A stretch of DNA of 64,000 nt from an uncultured Roseovarius sp. (GCA_947499555.1 CANMOU010000004.1:183328-247327), one strand, 5' to 3'; counted from the first letter of the stretch, positions 45,819-54,264 are shown. Numbers and translations: made by a program. The notes: generated by a model not told the origin, from the letters alone.

Positions 45819-46746
45819 GAGTCGGAACCAGACGGTAAAGACCGGCCAGGAGGATCGGAGTGAGATACATGGGCAATTGCCAGCAGGCGACGAAAATCAT
45901 GATTGGCGCCATAATGTCCGACGGCAGAGCCACCAGGAACAAAGCGATGTTTCGGTTGCCCGCGGCAAGGGCCAGCGGCCCCGCCACGTGGGCAAGGGGA
46001 CCTGACGCCAGCACGGCAACTGTGACTGCTTGCAGGCCAAAACTCAGGCAGAAGGCTGCCAGCACCCATAAAAGGGCGGTGCCGGGGTCCACTTTGAGAG
46101 CCGGCCCCAAGGCCACCATCAATCCAATCACGATAATGGCAAAGAAAAGAACGGCGGCGCCATCCATCGCGCGCGTTTGGTCTACATTTGGGTTCGGCAG
46201 AAGCAATCGCCGCAATCCAAACCCAACCATTGCAGCGCCAACGATTGTTGCGAGGGCACGAAGACCCACTTCGACCAAATGACCGGGCGCGCCCACTAAA
46301 GGTACAAAGTGCAGGACTATCATCACGGTCAGGGGAAAGATCGCGGTGCCCAAGACAAGGATTTGCATCATGCGAGCGGGGTCGTGACGCAAAATGATCG
46401 CAAGCGACGCGCCACCGGAAATCGTTGGGGCAGATGCCGCAAGCACGAGGGCAAGCGCAAGGGGTGAGTGCAAGAGCCCGGCAAGCCATAGCAAAACAGC
46501 CAGAGTAAGCGGCAGACAAACTTGAAGGACGATCACGGCCGGAAGGCTCCAGCGCAGATCGCTCAGGGCCCCAAACGCGCCTTTGGCTCCTATCCGGAAT
46601 GCGGTAATCACGATCAGGATGGCAACCATCTCGGGGAGAAAGGGTGCCATCGCCGCAGCCAGCCCTGGCAGGCAGATGCCCGCAACAAGACCGATGATCA
46701 TCAGCAATCGGGAGTGATTGGCACATATCGAGAGAGCCCGTATCAC
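45811..46746 (-). CDS. SBF-like (bile acid:sodium symporter family) membrane protein
   Basis: 311-aa protein with about nine or ten hydrophobic segments and BART-superfamily features (AASAPTISGGASLAIIL in the first half and AAGNRNIALFLVALP in the second, the crossover helices). The start is GTG at 46746 immediately after the TRAP large-permease stop (TAGGTG), so translation is coupled. It may import or export a compound handled by PxpABC; the substrate is unknown. Confidence 0.82.
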   Translation of the reverse strand: MIRALSICANHSRLLMIIGLVAGICLPGLAAAMAPFLPEMVAILIVITAFRIGAKGAFGALSDLRWSLPAVIVLQVCLPLTLAVLLWLAGLLHSPLALALVLAASAPTISGGASLAIILRHDPARMMQILVLGTAIFPLTVMIVLHFVPLVGAPGHLVEVGLRALATIVGAAMVGFGLRRLLLPNPNVDQTRAMDGAAVLFFAIIVIGLMVALGPALKVDPGTALLWVLAAFCLSFGLQAVTVAVLASGPLAHVAGPLALAAGNRNIALFLVALPSDIMAPIMIFVACWQLPMYLTPILLAGLYRLVPTHE

Positions 46747-48060
46747 CTAGTTGGCTTGCCGAATGTTTTCCGGCAACCAGGTGGCAATTTCTGGGATCGC
46801 GATGAGCACAAAAACCATAAGCACCATGATGAGGAACATGGGCAGGGCGGCTTTCGTGATATAGCCCATTTCATGGTCCGTCATACCCTGTAACACAAAG
46901 AGGTTGAATCCGATTGGGGGCGTGATCTGTGCCATCTCCACCACGACGACGACGAAGATCCCAAACCAGATCAGGTCAATCCCCGCCTCACGCACCATAG
47001 GCTCGACGACCGCCATGGTCAGCACAACGGCAGAAATCCCATCCAAGAACATCCCGAGGATCACGTAGAAGACCAGCAGAGCCATCAATAGCTGAAACCG
47101 CGTCATCTCGAGGGCTGCAATCCAGTCGGCCAGCGCACGCGGAATGCCTGTAAACCCCATGGACTGTTTGAGAAACGCCGCCCCGGCTAGGATAAGCGCA
47201 ATCATGGCCGATGTACGCATCGCGCCCATCAGTGAGGCCGAAAAGCTGTCCCAGTTGAGTGATCTCTGCGAGGCGGCGAGCAGCAGCGCGCCAATGACGC
47301 CGATCGCAGATGCTTCCGTCGCTGTCGCATAGCCCAGATACATTGACCCGATGACCGTCAGGATGAGAGCAAAGACAGGTATCAGGAATCGGGAATTCTT
47401 CAGCTTCTCGGTGAAACGCATGCCCTTTTCCAGCTTTGGGTTCCAGGACTTCGAGGTTTTTGAGACAAAGGCCACATAGGCCATGAACATGCCCGCCAGG
47501 ATCAGTCCCGGGAAAACACCAGCGAAGAAAAGCTTTGTGATACTTTCATTGACCGTGACGCCATAGACGATCAGCGCCAGAGAAGGTGGGATCATCAGCC
47601 CAAGAGTAGCCGCGCCCGCAAGCGTGCCGATCACCATGTTTTCTGGGTAATCCCGCGCGCGCAGCTCCGGGATCGACATCTTGCCAACAGTTGTCAGCGT
47701 GGCCGCAGATGAGCCTGAAACGGCGGCAAAGACGGTACACCCCACGATATTGGTGTGCACAAGTCCACCCGGCAACCGAGCGAGCCAGGGCGAAAGTCCG
47801 CGAAACATGTCTTCCGAAAGCCGGGTTCTGAAGAGGATTTCACCCATCCAGATGAACATAGGCAAAGCCGTGAGCGTCCAGCTCGACGAAGAGGCCCAAA
47901 TCTCGGACACCATATTTGCGCCGGTCTGCAGGTTCTTTGTTGTCAGAAACTCCGACGCAATCCACGCGCTGCCAACAAGGGATAGACCGACCCAAAGCCC
48001 GGACCCCAGCAGAATGAACAGCGCAAGGATGAGAATGAGGGTGATCGTGACAATGCTCAT
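46747..48060 (-). CDS. TRAP transporter large permease (DctM-type), pyroglutamate locus
   Basis: 437-aa IT-superfamily permease, normal length, with GSSAATLTTVGKMSIPEL, AGAATLGLMIPPSLALIVYG and EMAQITPPIGFNLFVLQGM. Its start overlaps the small-permease stop as ATGA. It forms the second TRAP system of the window. Confidence 0.94.
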   Translation of the reverse strand: MSIVTITLILILALFILLGSGLWVGLSLVGSAWIASEFLTTKNLQTGANMVSEIWASSSSWTLTALPMFIWMGEILFRTRLSEDMFRGLSPWLARLPGGLVHTNIVGCTVFAAVSGSSAATLTTVGKMSIPELRARDYPENMVIGTLAGAATLGLMIPPSLALIVYGVTVNESITKLFFAGVFPGLILAGMFMAYVAFVSKTSKSWNPKLEKGMRFTEKLKNSRFLIPVFALILTVIGSMYLGYATATEASAIGVIGALLLAASQRSLNWDSFSASLMGAMRTSAMIALILAGAAFLKQSMGFTGIPRALADWIAALEMTRFQLLMALLVFYVILGMFLDGISAVVLTMAVVEPMVREAGIDLIWFGIFVVVVVEMAQITPPIGFNLFVLQGMTDHEMGYITKAALPMFLIMVLMVFVLIAIPEIATWLPENIRQAN

Positions 48061-48578
48061 TCTGCGTGGCTTTCGATTGTGTCACGGACAATTCGATGCT
48101 CGCCGCGCAAAATAAGATGAAGAAGGTTGTCCAACATGCACAGTGTCAGCAAAGCCCCGCCCACCACCATGACCGATTGCGGCATCCAGAGTTGGATCGC
48201 ATCCTGACCCTGACTTACTTCGTTAAATCGCCATGAGAAATAAACGAACTCATAGGCGTAATAGGTGAAGTACGCGCTTATCACGGCACCGGCACCAAAG
48301 CACCAAAGCTCCATGGCATATCTGATGCGGTCGGGCACGGCATTGAGCAGAATTGAAACCCGAATATGTGCGCCGCGCCCCAACGCGTTTGCGAATGCAA
48401 AGAAAGAAGCTGCCGCCATCGCATATCCAGCGTAGTTCGGCGCCCCGGGAAAAACTTCACCGGTCCAGCGCGCAAGCATCTGCAACACGATCAACCCAAG
48501 GATAGAGATGAGACAGAGCGCAGCAATCACACCGCTCAGGCGATAAAGAAAGTCAAGAATCCGGCGTAGCAAAGCCAT
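48057..48578 (-). CDS. TRAP transporter small permease (DctQ-type), pyroglutamate locus
   Basis: 173-aa four-TM protein (ALCLISILGLIVLQMLARW; NALGRGAHIRVSILL is the family motif). The start at 48578 has AAAGGA upstream; the frame extends to 48623 without a ribosome site. Coupled to the large permease. Confidence 0.9.
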   Translation of the reverse strand: MALLRRILDFLYRLSGVIAALCLISILGLIVLQMLARWTGEVFPGAPNYAGYAMAAASFFAFANALGRGAHIRVSILLNAVPDRIRYAMELWCFGAGAVISAYFTYYAYEFVYFSWRFNEVSQGQDAIQLWMPQSVMVVGGALLTLCMLDNLLHLILRGEHRIVRDTIESHAE

Positions 48579-48684
48579 CGAACTGTCCTTTGTTTCCAAT
48601 TGGATTTCGCATTGATGCTGCACCGGTTTTGCCGGGTCTTTGGGTTAAGTGGCCCGCCTCGTCACGCAGGCCACCCAAGGTCGT

Positions 48685-49659
48685 TCAGTTGGCGGCTTTA
48701 TACGCATCGATGATGGCTGCGCCTTCTTCCCCAGCGGTCTCTAGCCACTCGGCAGCCATCGTCTCTCCGACGCCTTTAAGCTCTTCAACAAGCCCATCCC
48801 CGGCAGGACCGACAGTCATGCCACCGTCAGCCAGCCCATCCATCGTGAACTGGGTGTAGCCGATAGCCTTTTCGAGACCGGCCGCCGCCGCCGCATCAGC
48901 GCATCCGGTGATGATTTCCTTGTTGGCGTCGGACACCCCGGCCCAGACTTCTGAATTGACCATCACCGAATTGCGCGGCAACCAGGCATTTACTTCATAG
49001 AAATGTGTAAGGCTTTCCCAGACTTTGCGATCATAGCCGGTCGCCCCGGAAGAGATCATGGACTCAGCCACACCTGTTGCGAAGGCCTGGCTGATCTCAG
49101 CCGCCTCAATTGTAACAGGAAGCATGCCGGTCAACTCGGCCAGCCGGGCGGTTGTGGAGTTGTAGGACCGAAATTTGACGCCTTCCATATCGGCGACCGA
49201 GTTGACCTCTTTCTTGAAGTAGAGGCCTTGCGGCGGCCAAGGCACGGAGTAAAGCAGGGTCAAGTTTTGCTCAGCGAGAACTTTTTCGATGGTTGGCCGG
49301 GCAATCTCTGCCAGCTTCTCAGCATCCTCAAAGGACGTCGCCAGGAACGGTACGTTATCATAAGAGAACACCGCATCCTCATTGGCGTGGGCCGACAAAA
49401 GACGTTCGCCAATTGGCACCTGACCAGTCTGAATGGCGCGCTTGATATCAGCACCGCCAAATAGCGAACCGCCAGGATGCGTCGTTATACTAATTTCGCC
49501 ACCGGTTCCTTCGGTGACGCATTCGGCAAATCCCGCCGCGTTCTCGGAATGATAGTTTGACGCGGAATACGCTAGCGGCATGTCCCAATTTTCCGCCGCA
49601 ACGGCGGGAAGGGCCAAAGCCGTCGTCGCCGCGACAGTTAATGTGGTCTTGAGTTTCAT
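48685..49659 (-). CDS. TRAP transporter substrate-binding protein (DctP-type), pyroglutamate locus
   Basis: 324-aa periplasmic protein with a signal peptide ending ALPAVAA before ENWDMPLAYSASNYHSE. The conserved ligand Arg is in GVKFRSYNSTTARLAELTG, which differs from the usual RVRxxP motif. It starts a seven-gene minus-strand operon (dctP, dctQ, dctM, SBF-like, pxpB, pxpC, pxpA), so 5-oxoproline or a precursor is a plausible ligand. Confidence 0.9.
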   Translation of the reverse strand: MKLKTTLTVAATTALALPAVAAENWDMPLAYSASNYHSENAAGFAECVTEGTGGEISITTHPGGSLFGGADIKRAIQTGQVPIGERLLSAHANEDAVFSYDNVPFLATSFEDAEKLAEIARPTIEKVLAEQNLTLLYSVPWPPQGLYFKKEVNSVADMEGVKFRSYNSTTARLAELTGMLPVTIEAAEISQAFATGVAESMISSGATGYDRKVWESLTHFYEVNAWLPRNSVMVNSEVWAGVSDANKEIITGCADAAAAAGLEKAIGYTQFTMDGLADGGMTVGPAGDGLVEELKGVGETMAAEWLETAGEEGAAIIDAYKAAN

Positions 49660-49967
49660 GAAGTCTCTCCCTTTTGGTTATTCCTTTAGCGAACCGGGTC
49701 GGCGCAGTTGGAGTCAAGCGCAACTTTGGTTGTCAGCCAGGGTTTGCCCGTTCTGATTGACACTCGGAATTTTGGTCTGTTGTCCGCTTGAGGCAGCACA
49801 AACCGAAATCTTCCAAGCAAAGCAAAGCTCGGCTCTGCCGCCCTTGCGTCGATTGGAATCGTGTTCAGCAATCTGTTTACCTCGCATTTGACCAAAAGCA
49901 TGCCCATATCAAACGTTTCGTCAACATTTTATTGACAAAATATCGATAATTCTTTCTTATCAGCCCT
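49660..49967. promoter_or_regulatory. Divergent control region of the pyroglutamate locus
   Basis: 308 bases between dctP (minus) and the MarR gene (plus). Near the MarR start, GTCAA (49920-49924) and TTGAC (49932-49936) form an inverted repeat, overlapping a TTGACA -35-like box (49932-49937); a TCTTAT -10-like box lies 17 bases on (49955-49960). That promoter would start transcription almost at the ATG (49968), where no ribosome site is seen, so the MarR message may be leaderless. Confidence 0.5.
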
Positions 49968-50483
49968 ATGACAGATGATTTCTTGGGCCCAGTCGTCAGC
50001 TCCGCACATCTTGCTTCCGGCAGTTTTCCGGAAATCAGCGAGATGGAATTTGCACTGACATTGGCCAATAACGCCTTTCACCGCTGGATGGTCCGCTGCA
50101 TGGCAACGGCTGGCTATGCTGATCTTTCCCCTCTGGAGATCTTGGTCTTGCACACGGTATTTCACCGCGAAAAACCAAAGAAGCTCGCAGATATCTGCCT
50201 CGTGTTGAACATAGAGGACACGCACACCGTCAATTACGCGGTCCGTAAGTTGAAAACGGCTGGATTGGTGAACGAAGGACGTCAGGGAAAAGAAAAGACA
50301 GTCCAGGTGACCGACTTGGGCGCACAAGCATGCAAGGATTACCGCGAGGTTCGTGAACGGCTGCTCCTGCGCAGCCTGAAAGCCCTTGAACTTGATCCAA
50401 AACAGGTAAGTAGGTTGGCCGCGCTGATGCGTTCGCTCAGTGGGCAATATGATCAGGCGGCACGTGCTGCGACAACATACTAA
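49968..50483 (+). CDS. MarR-family winged-helix regulator
   Basis: 171-aa regulator with a helical N-terminal dimer region and a winged helix (LADICLVLNIEDTHTVNYAVRKLKTAGLVNEGRQGKEKTVQVTDLG). Similar to predicted MarR proteins next to TRAP/catabolic operons. It diverges from the TRAP-pxp operon and is followed by the racemase-family gene, so it probably controls both. Confidence 0.88.
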   Translation: MTDDFLGPVVSSAHLASGSFPEISEMEFALTLANNAFHRWMVRCMATAGYADLSPLEILVLHTVFHREKPKKLADICLVLNIEDTHTVNYAVRKLKTAGLVNEGRQGKEKTVQVTDLGAQACKDYREVRERLLLRSLKALELDPKQVSRLAALMRSLSGQYDQAARAATTY

Positions 50484-50523
50484 CGATCTTGCCAAAGACC
50501 TCGCGCTCTGGCTTGGTTAACGC

Positions 50524-51189
50524 ATGATCGGTATTCTGATGCTCGACACTGCGTTCCCCCGAGTTCTGGGAGATGTCGGCAATCCAAGAAGCTTTGACTA
50601 TACCGTGCGGTACGCCGTTGTTCCTGGTGCGACTCCTGAAGCCATCGTATGCGGAGACACGGCGCCTTGGGTGGACGCATTTATCAAAGCAGGCCGGAAA
50701 CTGGTTGAAGAAGGTTGCACCGGACTGGCAACCACCTGTGGTTTTCTGACCCCGCTGCGTGTCGAGGTCGAGAAGGCGGCTGGTGTATCGGTTGTTTCCT
50801 CCTCCCTGGAGCAGATACCGGAGCTTTTAGAGAAAGGATCACAGCCCGGTATTCTGACGATATCCGCTGAATCCTTGAAAGAAGCACACTTGAATGCGGC
50901 GGGCGTTCCGCTCGACACACCCATTCAAGGGGTTGATGGGGGCCATTTTTCGAGAACCATTTTAGATAACCGCACAACACTCGACACCACGCTTGCAGAA
51001 CAGGAGATGGTGGCAGCCGCGCGCGCGCTGTGTGCAGCACATCCAGAGGTTGACTCCATTGTGCTGGAATGCACCAACATGCCGCCATATGCCGAAGCCA
51101 TTGAATTGGCGACAGGGATAAAAGTTGTTTCGATCCTGACAGCGATTGATACGCTGCAAGCTTCCCTTCCCCTGAAAGCGGAAGACTAA
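50524..51189 (+). CDS. Aspartate/glutamate racemase family protein
   Basis: 221-aa protein of the Asp/Glu/hydantoin racemase superfamily. Two cysteines sit at the expected catalytic places: GLATTCGFLTPLR (near residue 71) and IVLECTNMPPYAEAI (near 182). The neighbourhood (5-oxoprolinase, TRAP uptake) points to a glutamate- or 5-oxoproline-related substrate. Reaction (racemisation, or decarboxylase/isomerase as in related proteins) is not fixed by sequence. Confidence 0.85.
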   Translation: MIGILMLDTAFPRVLGDVGNPRSFDYTVRYAVVPGATPEAIVCGDTAPWVDAFIKAGRKLVEEGCTGLATTCGFLTPLRVEVEKAAGVSVVSSSLEQIPELLEKGSQPGILTISAESLKEAHLNAAGVPLDTPIQGVDGGHFSRTILDNRTTLDTTLAEQEMVAAARALCAAHPEVDSIVLECTNMPPYAEAIELATGIKVVSILTAIDTLQASLPLKAED

Positions 51190-51307
51190 GGGAATGACTG
51201 GCTGCTTGGGGGCGTCCGGTAGGCCTGCAACCAAATTTGCGAAGGACCAATTCCCAAGCACGTGGCAGGGGCTCACTAACAGGTTTAATGGGATTAAAAA
51301 GAAGATT

Positions 51308-51321
51308 TGGTGGAGCCTAGG
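51308..51321 (-). other. Candidate attachment site: antisense tRNA/tmRNA 3'-end-like string
   Basis: TGGTGGAGCCTAGG on the plus strand is CCTAGGCTCCACCA on the minus strand, which has the form of a tRNA or tmRNA 3' end with CCA. The sequence beyond it is not tRNA-like. This is what a left attachment core next to an integrase would look like if the intact gene lies at the far end of the element, outside the window. It is not proven. Confidence 0.35.
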
Positions 51322-51338
51322 TCCGTATAACCCTTGTC

Positions 51339-51424
51339 GCAGACTGTTTCATGCCGTCCCAAATTTCCATATGATTCAAACAGCATAGCGGGATATTTAT
51401 TTCATACCGTTGCAGACTGTCTCA
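51339..51424 (+). repeat. Direct repeats upstream of the integrase (candidate arm-type sites)
   Basis: GCAGACTGTTTCA at 51339-51351 and GCAGACTGTCTCA at 51412-51424 differ at one position. TTTCATGCCGT (51347-51357) and TTTCATACCGT (51400-51410) are a second pair, also with one change. They lie between the attachment-like string and the integrase start, where arm-binding sites of tyrosine integrases are normally found. Confidence 0.55.
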
Positions 51425-51464
51425 AATAATCTTATACTTTGCGGTGGGAAAAACGGTGGGAAAA

Positions 51465-52667
51465 ATGCCCAACAACCTAACTGCCAGAAAAGTTCAGACT
51501 GTTACCGAGCCGGGAATGTATAGCGACGGACAGGGCCTGTACCTTTGCGTAGCCCCCGGCGGCACCAAATCCTGGATTCTGCGCACCACGATTAAAGGCA
51601 GGCGAACGGCCAATGGGAACCCCTATCGCGTCGAAATTGGCTTGGGGTCAGTTGCTGACGTTTCATTGGCTAAGGCAAGAGAAGAAGCCTCCCCGCTTCG
51701 GCTTCAAGCACGCAAAGGTATAAATCCGCTGGATGAGCGCCGTCGCCAGATGCTCACATTCGAACAGGCCGCAAGAAAGGTCTATGAGGGTCTTCTGCCA
51801 ACGTGGCGCAATGAAAAGCACGCGCAGACCTGGTGGAGCACCGTAAACAAGCATGCCAATTCGCAATTCGGCAATCGCCCGATAGAAAGCGTCACAAGTG
51901 CTGACATACTTGATGTACTGGGGCCTATCTGGGTTGAGCGCCATGAAACGGCAAAGCGACTGAGCCAGCGCCTGTCCACGATATTCGATTGGGCGAGAGG
52001 TGCCGGTCACTACCCAAATCCCAATCCGGTTGATGGCCTCAAGAAATCCCTGCCCCACGTCAAGCGTCGTGCCGTTCATATGGCGGCACTGCCGTGGGAA
52101 GAGCTACCGGCGTTTATGTCTGTGTTATCTGAACGCAGCGGAGTATCTGCACGGACACTGGAGTTCATTATTCTGACCGCGTCCAGATCCGGTGAGGCAC
52201 GGGGCGCGCGCTGGTCCGAGTTTGATTTCAAGTCGAAGGTTTGGACGGTGCCTGCGGATCGCATGAAACGCGGGATTGAGCATCGCGTGCCGCTTTGTGA
52301 TGAAGCTTTGGCTGTGCTTGAGAAGGTTCGCGGTCTGGATGTTGAGTTTGTGTTTCCGGCAACATCACGCGACAACCGCGGCAAGGTACGTGAGCAATCG
52401 GTCATGGTGTTCAAGGCATTGCTAAGACGCATGCGACGGGAAGGTTTCACCGTGCATGGGTTCCGTTCGACGTTCCGGGATTGGTGCAGTGAAAGTGCCC
52501 ATGCTGATCGTGAGGTCGCCGAAGCTTCCCTTGCCCATGCCGTCGGGAATGAAACCGAGCGGTCGTATGCCCGCAGTGATCTGTTCGACCGCAGACGCAG
52601 CTTGATGGATGCCTGGGGGCAGTATGTGGTTGGGAAATCTGGGGATGTCGTGAGGATGGTGCTGTGA
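51465..52667 (+). CDS. Tyrosine-type integrase (DUF4102/P4-like)
   Basis: 400-aa site-specific recombinase. N-terminal DUF4102 domain (VTEPGMYSDGQGLYLCVAPGGTKSWILR), SAM-like core-binding region around 95-190, and catalytic domain with Arg in TASRSGEARG (near 241), His-x-x-Arg in VHGFRSTFRDW (near 331), His in LAHAVGNETERSY and the nucleophile Tyr near 367. Start ATG 51465 was chosen; GTG 51444 adds seven residues. Related integrases insert at tRNA/tmRNA 3' ends. Its stop overlaps the next gene as GTGA. Confidence 0.95.
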   Translation: MPNNLTARKVQTVTEPGMYSDGQGLYLCVAPGGTKSWILRTTIKGRRTANGNPYRVEIGLGSVADVSLAKAREEASPLRLQARKGINPLDERRRQMLTFEQAARKVYEGLLPTWRNEKHAQTWWSTVNKHANSQFGNRPIESVTSADILDVLGPIWVERHETAKRLSQRLSTIFDWARGAGHYPNPNPVDGLKKSLPHVKRRAVHMAALPWEELPAFMSVLSERSGVSARTLEFIILTASRSGEARGARWSEFDFKSKVWTVPADRMKRGIEHRVPLCDEALAVLEKVRGLDVEFVFPATSRDNRGKVREQSVMVFKALLRRMRREGFTVHGFRSTFRDWCSESAHADREVAEASLAHAVGNETERSYARSDLFDRRRSLMDAWGQYVVGKSGDVVRMVL

Positions 52668-53101
52668 GCGATAGACACAAGTTCGACATCTACGAATACA
52701 CTGCCATCTTTATGGCGTTGAAAAAGCATGGTTTTCCCGAGACGTTTCTCAATCGGGTTCTAAAAAAGGTCCAATCCAACACAAGCTTTAAGGGCATAGG
52801 CAGACCGGGCAAGAAGCCGCGCCAAAGCGTCGACGCACAAAGAGCACAGTTTATTGGAAAACTCAGAGAGGATTGGCCGGACGATACCGACCAAGACCTC
52901 ATATCACATGCAAAGATGTTTGGTGTATTTGAACGCAAAATCATCGAAAACAAATTGCCGAAAGACTTCATGGACGAGATGCCCGCCGAGATGCTGTCCG
53001 ACCTTCAATCTCGATCGGGACTTATATCTCGTCTATTTCCAGCTTCTTCTGATTTGAGGGCCTCGGTAAGCAGAGGCAAAAAAATATTGAGCGAAGACTG
53101 A
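52664..53101 (+). CDS. Hypothetical protein coupled to the integrase
   Basis: 145-aa soluble, basic protein starting at GTG 52664, overlapping the integrase stop (GTGA). Features: EYTAIFMALKKHGFPETFLNRVLKKV, GRPGKKPRQSVDAQRA and IGKLREDWPDDTDQDLISHAKMFGVF. No family recognised. Coupling to int suggests a role in integration/excision or element maintenance (inference). Confidence 0.75.
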   Translation: MSDRHKFDIYEYTAIFMALKKHGFPETFLNRVLKKVQSNTSFKGIGRPGKKPRQSVDAQRAQFIGKLREDWPDDTDQDLISHAKMFGVFERKIIENKLPKDFMDEMPAEMLSDLQSRSGLISRLFPASSDLRASVSRGKKILSED

Positions 53102-53223
53102 TCTAATTTGCGGAAAATTAAGACCTAGTTTTCCGAAAATGACCCTGTGTATGGGTAGCCTCTAATTCTATCAGCACAACGCTAACAGGCGCAGATTGCG
53201 CCAAAGCCTGCGAGGTGCTGAAT
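53102..53223 (+). promoter_or_regulatory. Control region before alpA-like gene
   Basis: CGGAAAA (53111-53117) and TTTTCCG (53129-53135) form an inverted repeat with an 11-nt centre. GGCGCA-GAT-TGCGCC (53188-53202) is a perfect hairpin about 20 bases before the alpA-like start. Either could be an operator for the AlpA-like protein or a helper-phage factor. Confidence 0.45.
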
Positions 53224-53424
53224 ATGACGGCAGAGAACCACGACAAACTGATTTCCGTACGGGATACCGCAGCAGCATTTGGCTGCAGTGTTGCCACTGT
53301 ATGGCGCCGGGTTGCGGACGGAACTATCCCCCAACCTGTGAAGATCGGCAGCATGACCCGCTGGTCGCTTCTTGAAATCAACGACGCGATCGAAAAAGCC
53401 AAGAACGAAAGGGTGGCCGCCTAA
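53224..53424 (+). CDS. AlpA-like helix-turn-helix regulator
   Basis: 66-aa DNA-binding protein: LISVRDTAAAFGCSVATVWRRVADGTIPQPVKIGSMTRWSLLEIND is the AlpA/MerR-like HTH with the P-x-K-x-G-x-x-x-R-W wing. ATG 53224 has GAGGTG at 53212-53217. AlpA proteins activate excision or the lytic operon in P4-like satellites, PICIs and prophages. It heads the coupled gene chain of this element. Confidence 0.92.
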   Translation: MTAENHDKLISVRDTAAAFGCSVATVWRRVADGTIPQPVKIGSMTRWSLLEINDAIEKAKNERVAA

Positions 53425-53624
53425 TGAAAAGCCCCTGCGTGCGTGCAGGGGCCTTTGCAGATTGTCTTCGTAAATTGGATGACGGGAAGATACTGCAAAG
53501 CTCGCTGCCAATCAACAGCCCTGATCTGACAAAGATCACGGCTGAGGTTCATCAATCTCACAATGAGGAGGATCACCTTCTTCCAGGCCCCATCATCAAA
53601 GCGCATTGGGGGGTGGCGGCATGA
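53424..53624 (+). CDS. Doubtful 66-aa ORF after alpA-like gene
   Basis: The ATG shares a base with the alpA-like stop (TAATG) and the stop overlaps the next gene as ATGA, which fits the coupling style of this element. Against it, the first 30 bases form a GC-rich hairpin followed by CTTTG, which resembles a terminator, and the protein (MKSPCVRAGAFADCLRKLDD) matches no family known to me. It may be real or only a linker. Confidence 0.4.
   Translation: MKSPCVRAGAFADCLRKLDDGKILQSSLPINSPDLTKITAEVHQSHNEEDHLLPGPIIKAHWGVAA
53431..53456 (+). terminator. Terminator-like hairpin after alpA-like gene
   Basis: GCCCCTGC (53431-53438) and GCAGGGGC (53445-53452) form an 8-bp perfect stem around GTGCGT, preceded by AAAA and followed by CTTTG. 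The T-run is weak (three T), so it may attenuate rather than stop transcription into the downstream genes. Confidence 0.55.
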
Positions 53625-53872
53625 AGACTGCAACAGACATCAAAGTCTTCCAGACAGTTTCAATCTGGTGGGGGGAACGCGGCTTCTCCGTTCGTGGCTA
53701 CTATCGCGGCGTAAGTTACTTCATTGAGAAATTCGACAGTCTAGATAGCGCAGTGGAGTGCGCGTTCGCGACAAATCGAAAACAACGGTCAGTCGCGCTG
53801 GTTCCAATCAAAGAAGAATTTGAGGAATTCGCCCGAAAAGCGGTTGAAGCACTGATCGGCGGTGCCGCATGA
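53621..53872 (+). CDS. Hypothetical small protein of the element
   Basis: 83-aa soluble protein: MKTATDIKVFQTVSIWWGER, then RGYYRGVSYFIEKFDSLDSAVECAF. The ATG at 53621 overlaps the preceding stop (ATGA), and its own stop overlaps the next gene as ATGA. Unknown function; coding is supported by the unbroken coupling chain. Confidence 0.65.
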   Translation: MKTATDIKVFQTVSIWWGERGFSVRGYYRGVSYFIEKFDSLDSAVECAFATNRKQRSVALVPIKEEFEEFARKAVEALIGGAA

Positions 53873-54264
53873 CCTCAATCCTCAAACAACACATGCCAGA
53901 CCCATACAAGCGGGTGGCGCGTAGCGTTGGCTATGCTCTGCTTCTTGGCCACGCCGATGCATGGCACGGTCTCTCGGTCATCGCAACGGCACGCCTTACC
54001 TTAAAGGAACGCGCGGCTATGTCCTGGGCGCTGCTTCGGAGCTTGCCGCGCGACAATGTTGTCGATGTCGCAAGCGCGGTTCTGCCCGATCAAACTGGTA
54101 CGCCCATTCCGCCGCTCTTCAACGCTATGGATGATGCCTCGCATTGGGCTGCCAACGCCAACAGCGAGGAACTTGAGGCCTATTGCTTGGCCAGCTTCAA
54201 CCGCATGGCGCCACATCGCCAGAGGGCCTTTCTCGACTTTGTTCAGGGGAGGGTTGCGGCATGA
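53869..54264 (+). CDS. Hypothetical protein of the element
   Basis: 131-aa helical protein (ARLTLKERAAMSWALLRSLPRDNVVDVASAVL; NGSEELEAYCLASFNRM-like C-terminal half). Starts in ATGA overlap with the preceding gene and ends in ATGA overlap with the next. It is not recognised; it probably belongs to the replication/control module because of its place before the RepA-like gene. Confidence 0.7.
   Translation: MTSILKQHMPDPYKRVARSVGYALLLGHADAWHGLSVIATARLTLKERAAMSWALLRSLPRDNVVDVASAVLPDQTGTPIPPLFNAMDDASHWAANANSEELEAYCLASFNRMAPHRQRAFLDFVQGRVAA

Noticed and set aside
45815-46726. 303-codon minus-strand frame in another phase of the SBF-like gene
   Set aside because: The SBF-like frame has regular TM segments and starts directly after the TRAP permease stop; this frame is Arg/Ser/Pro/Cys-rich, as shadows in GC-rich DNA usually are.
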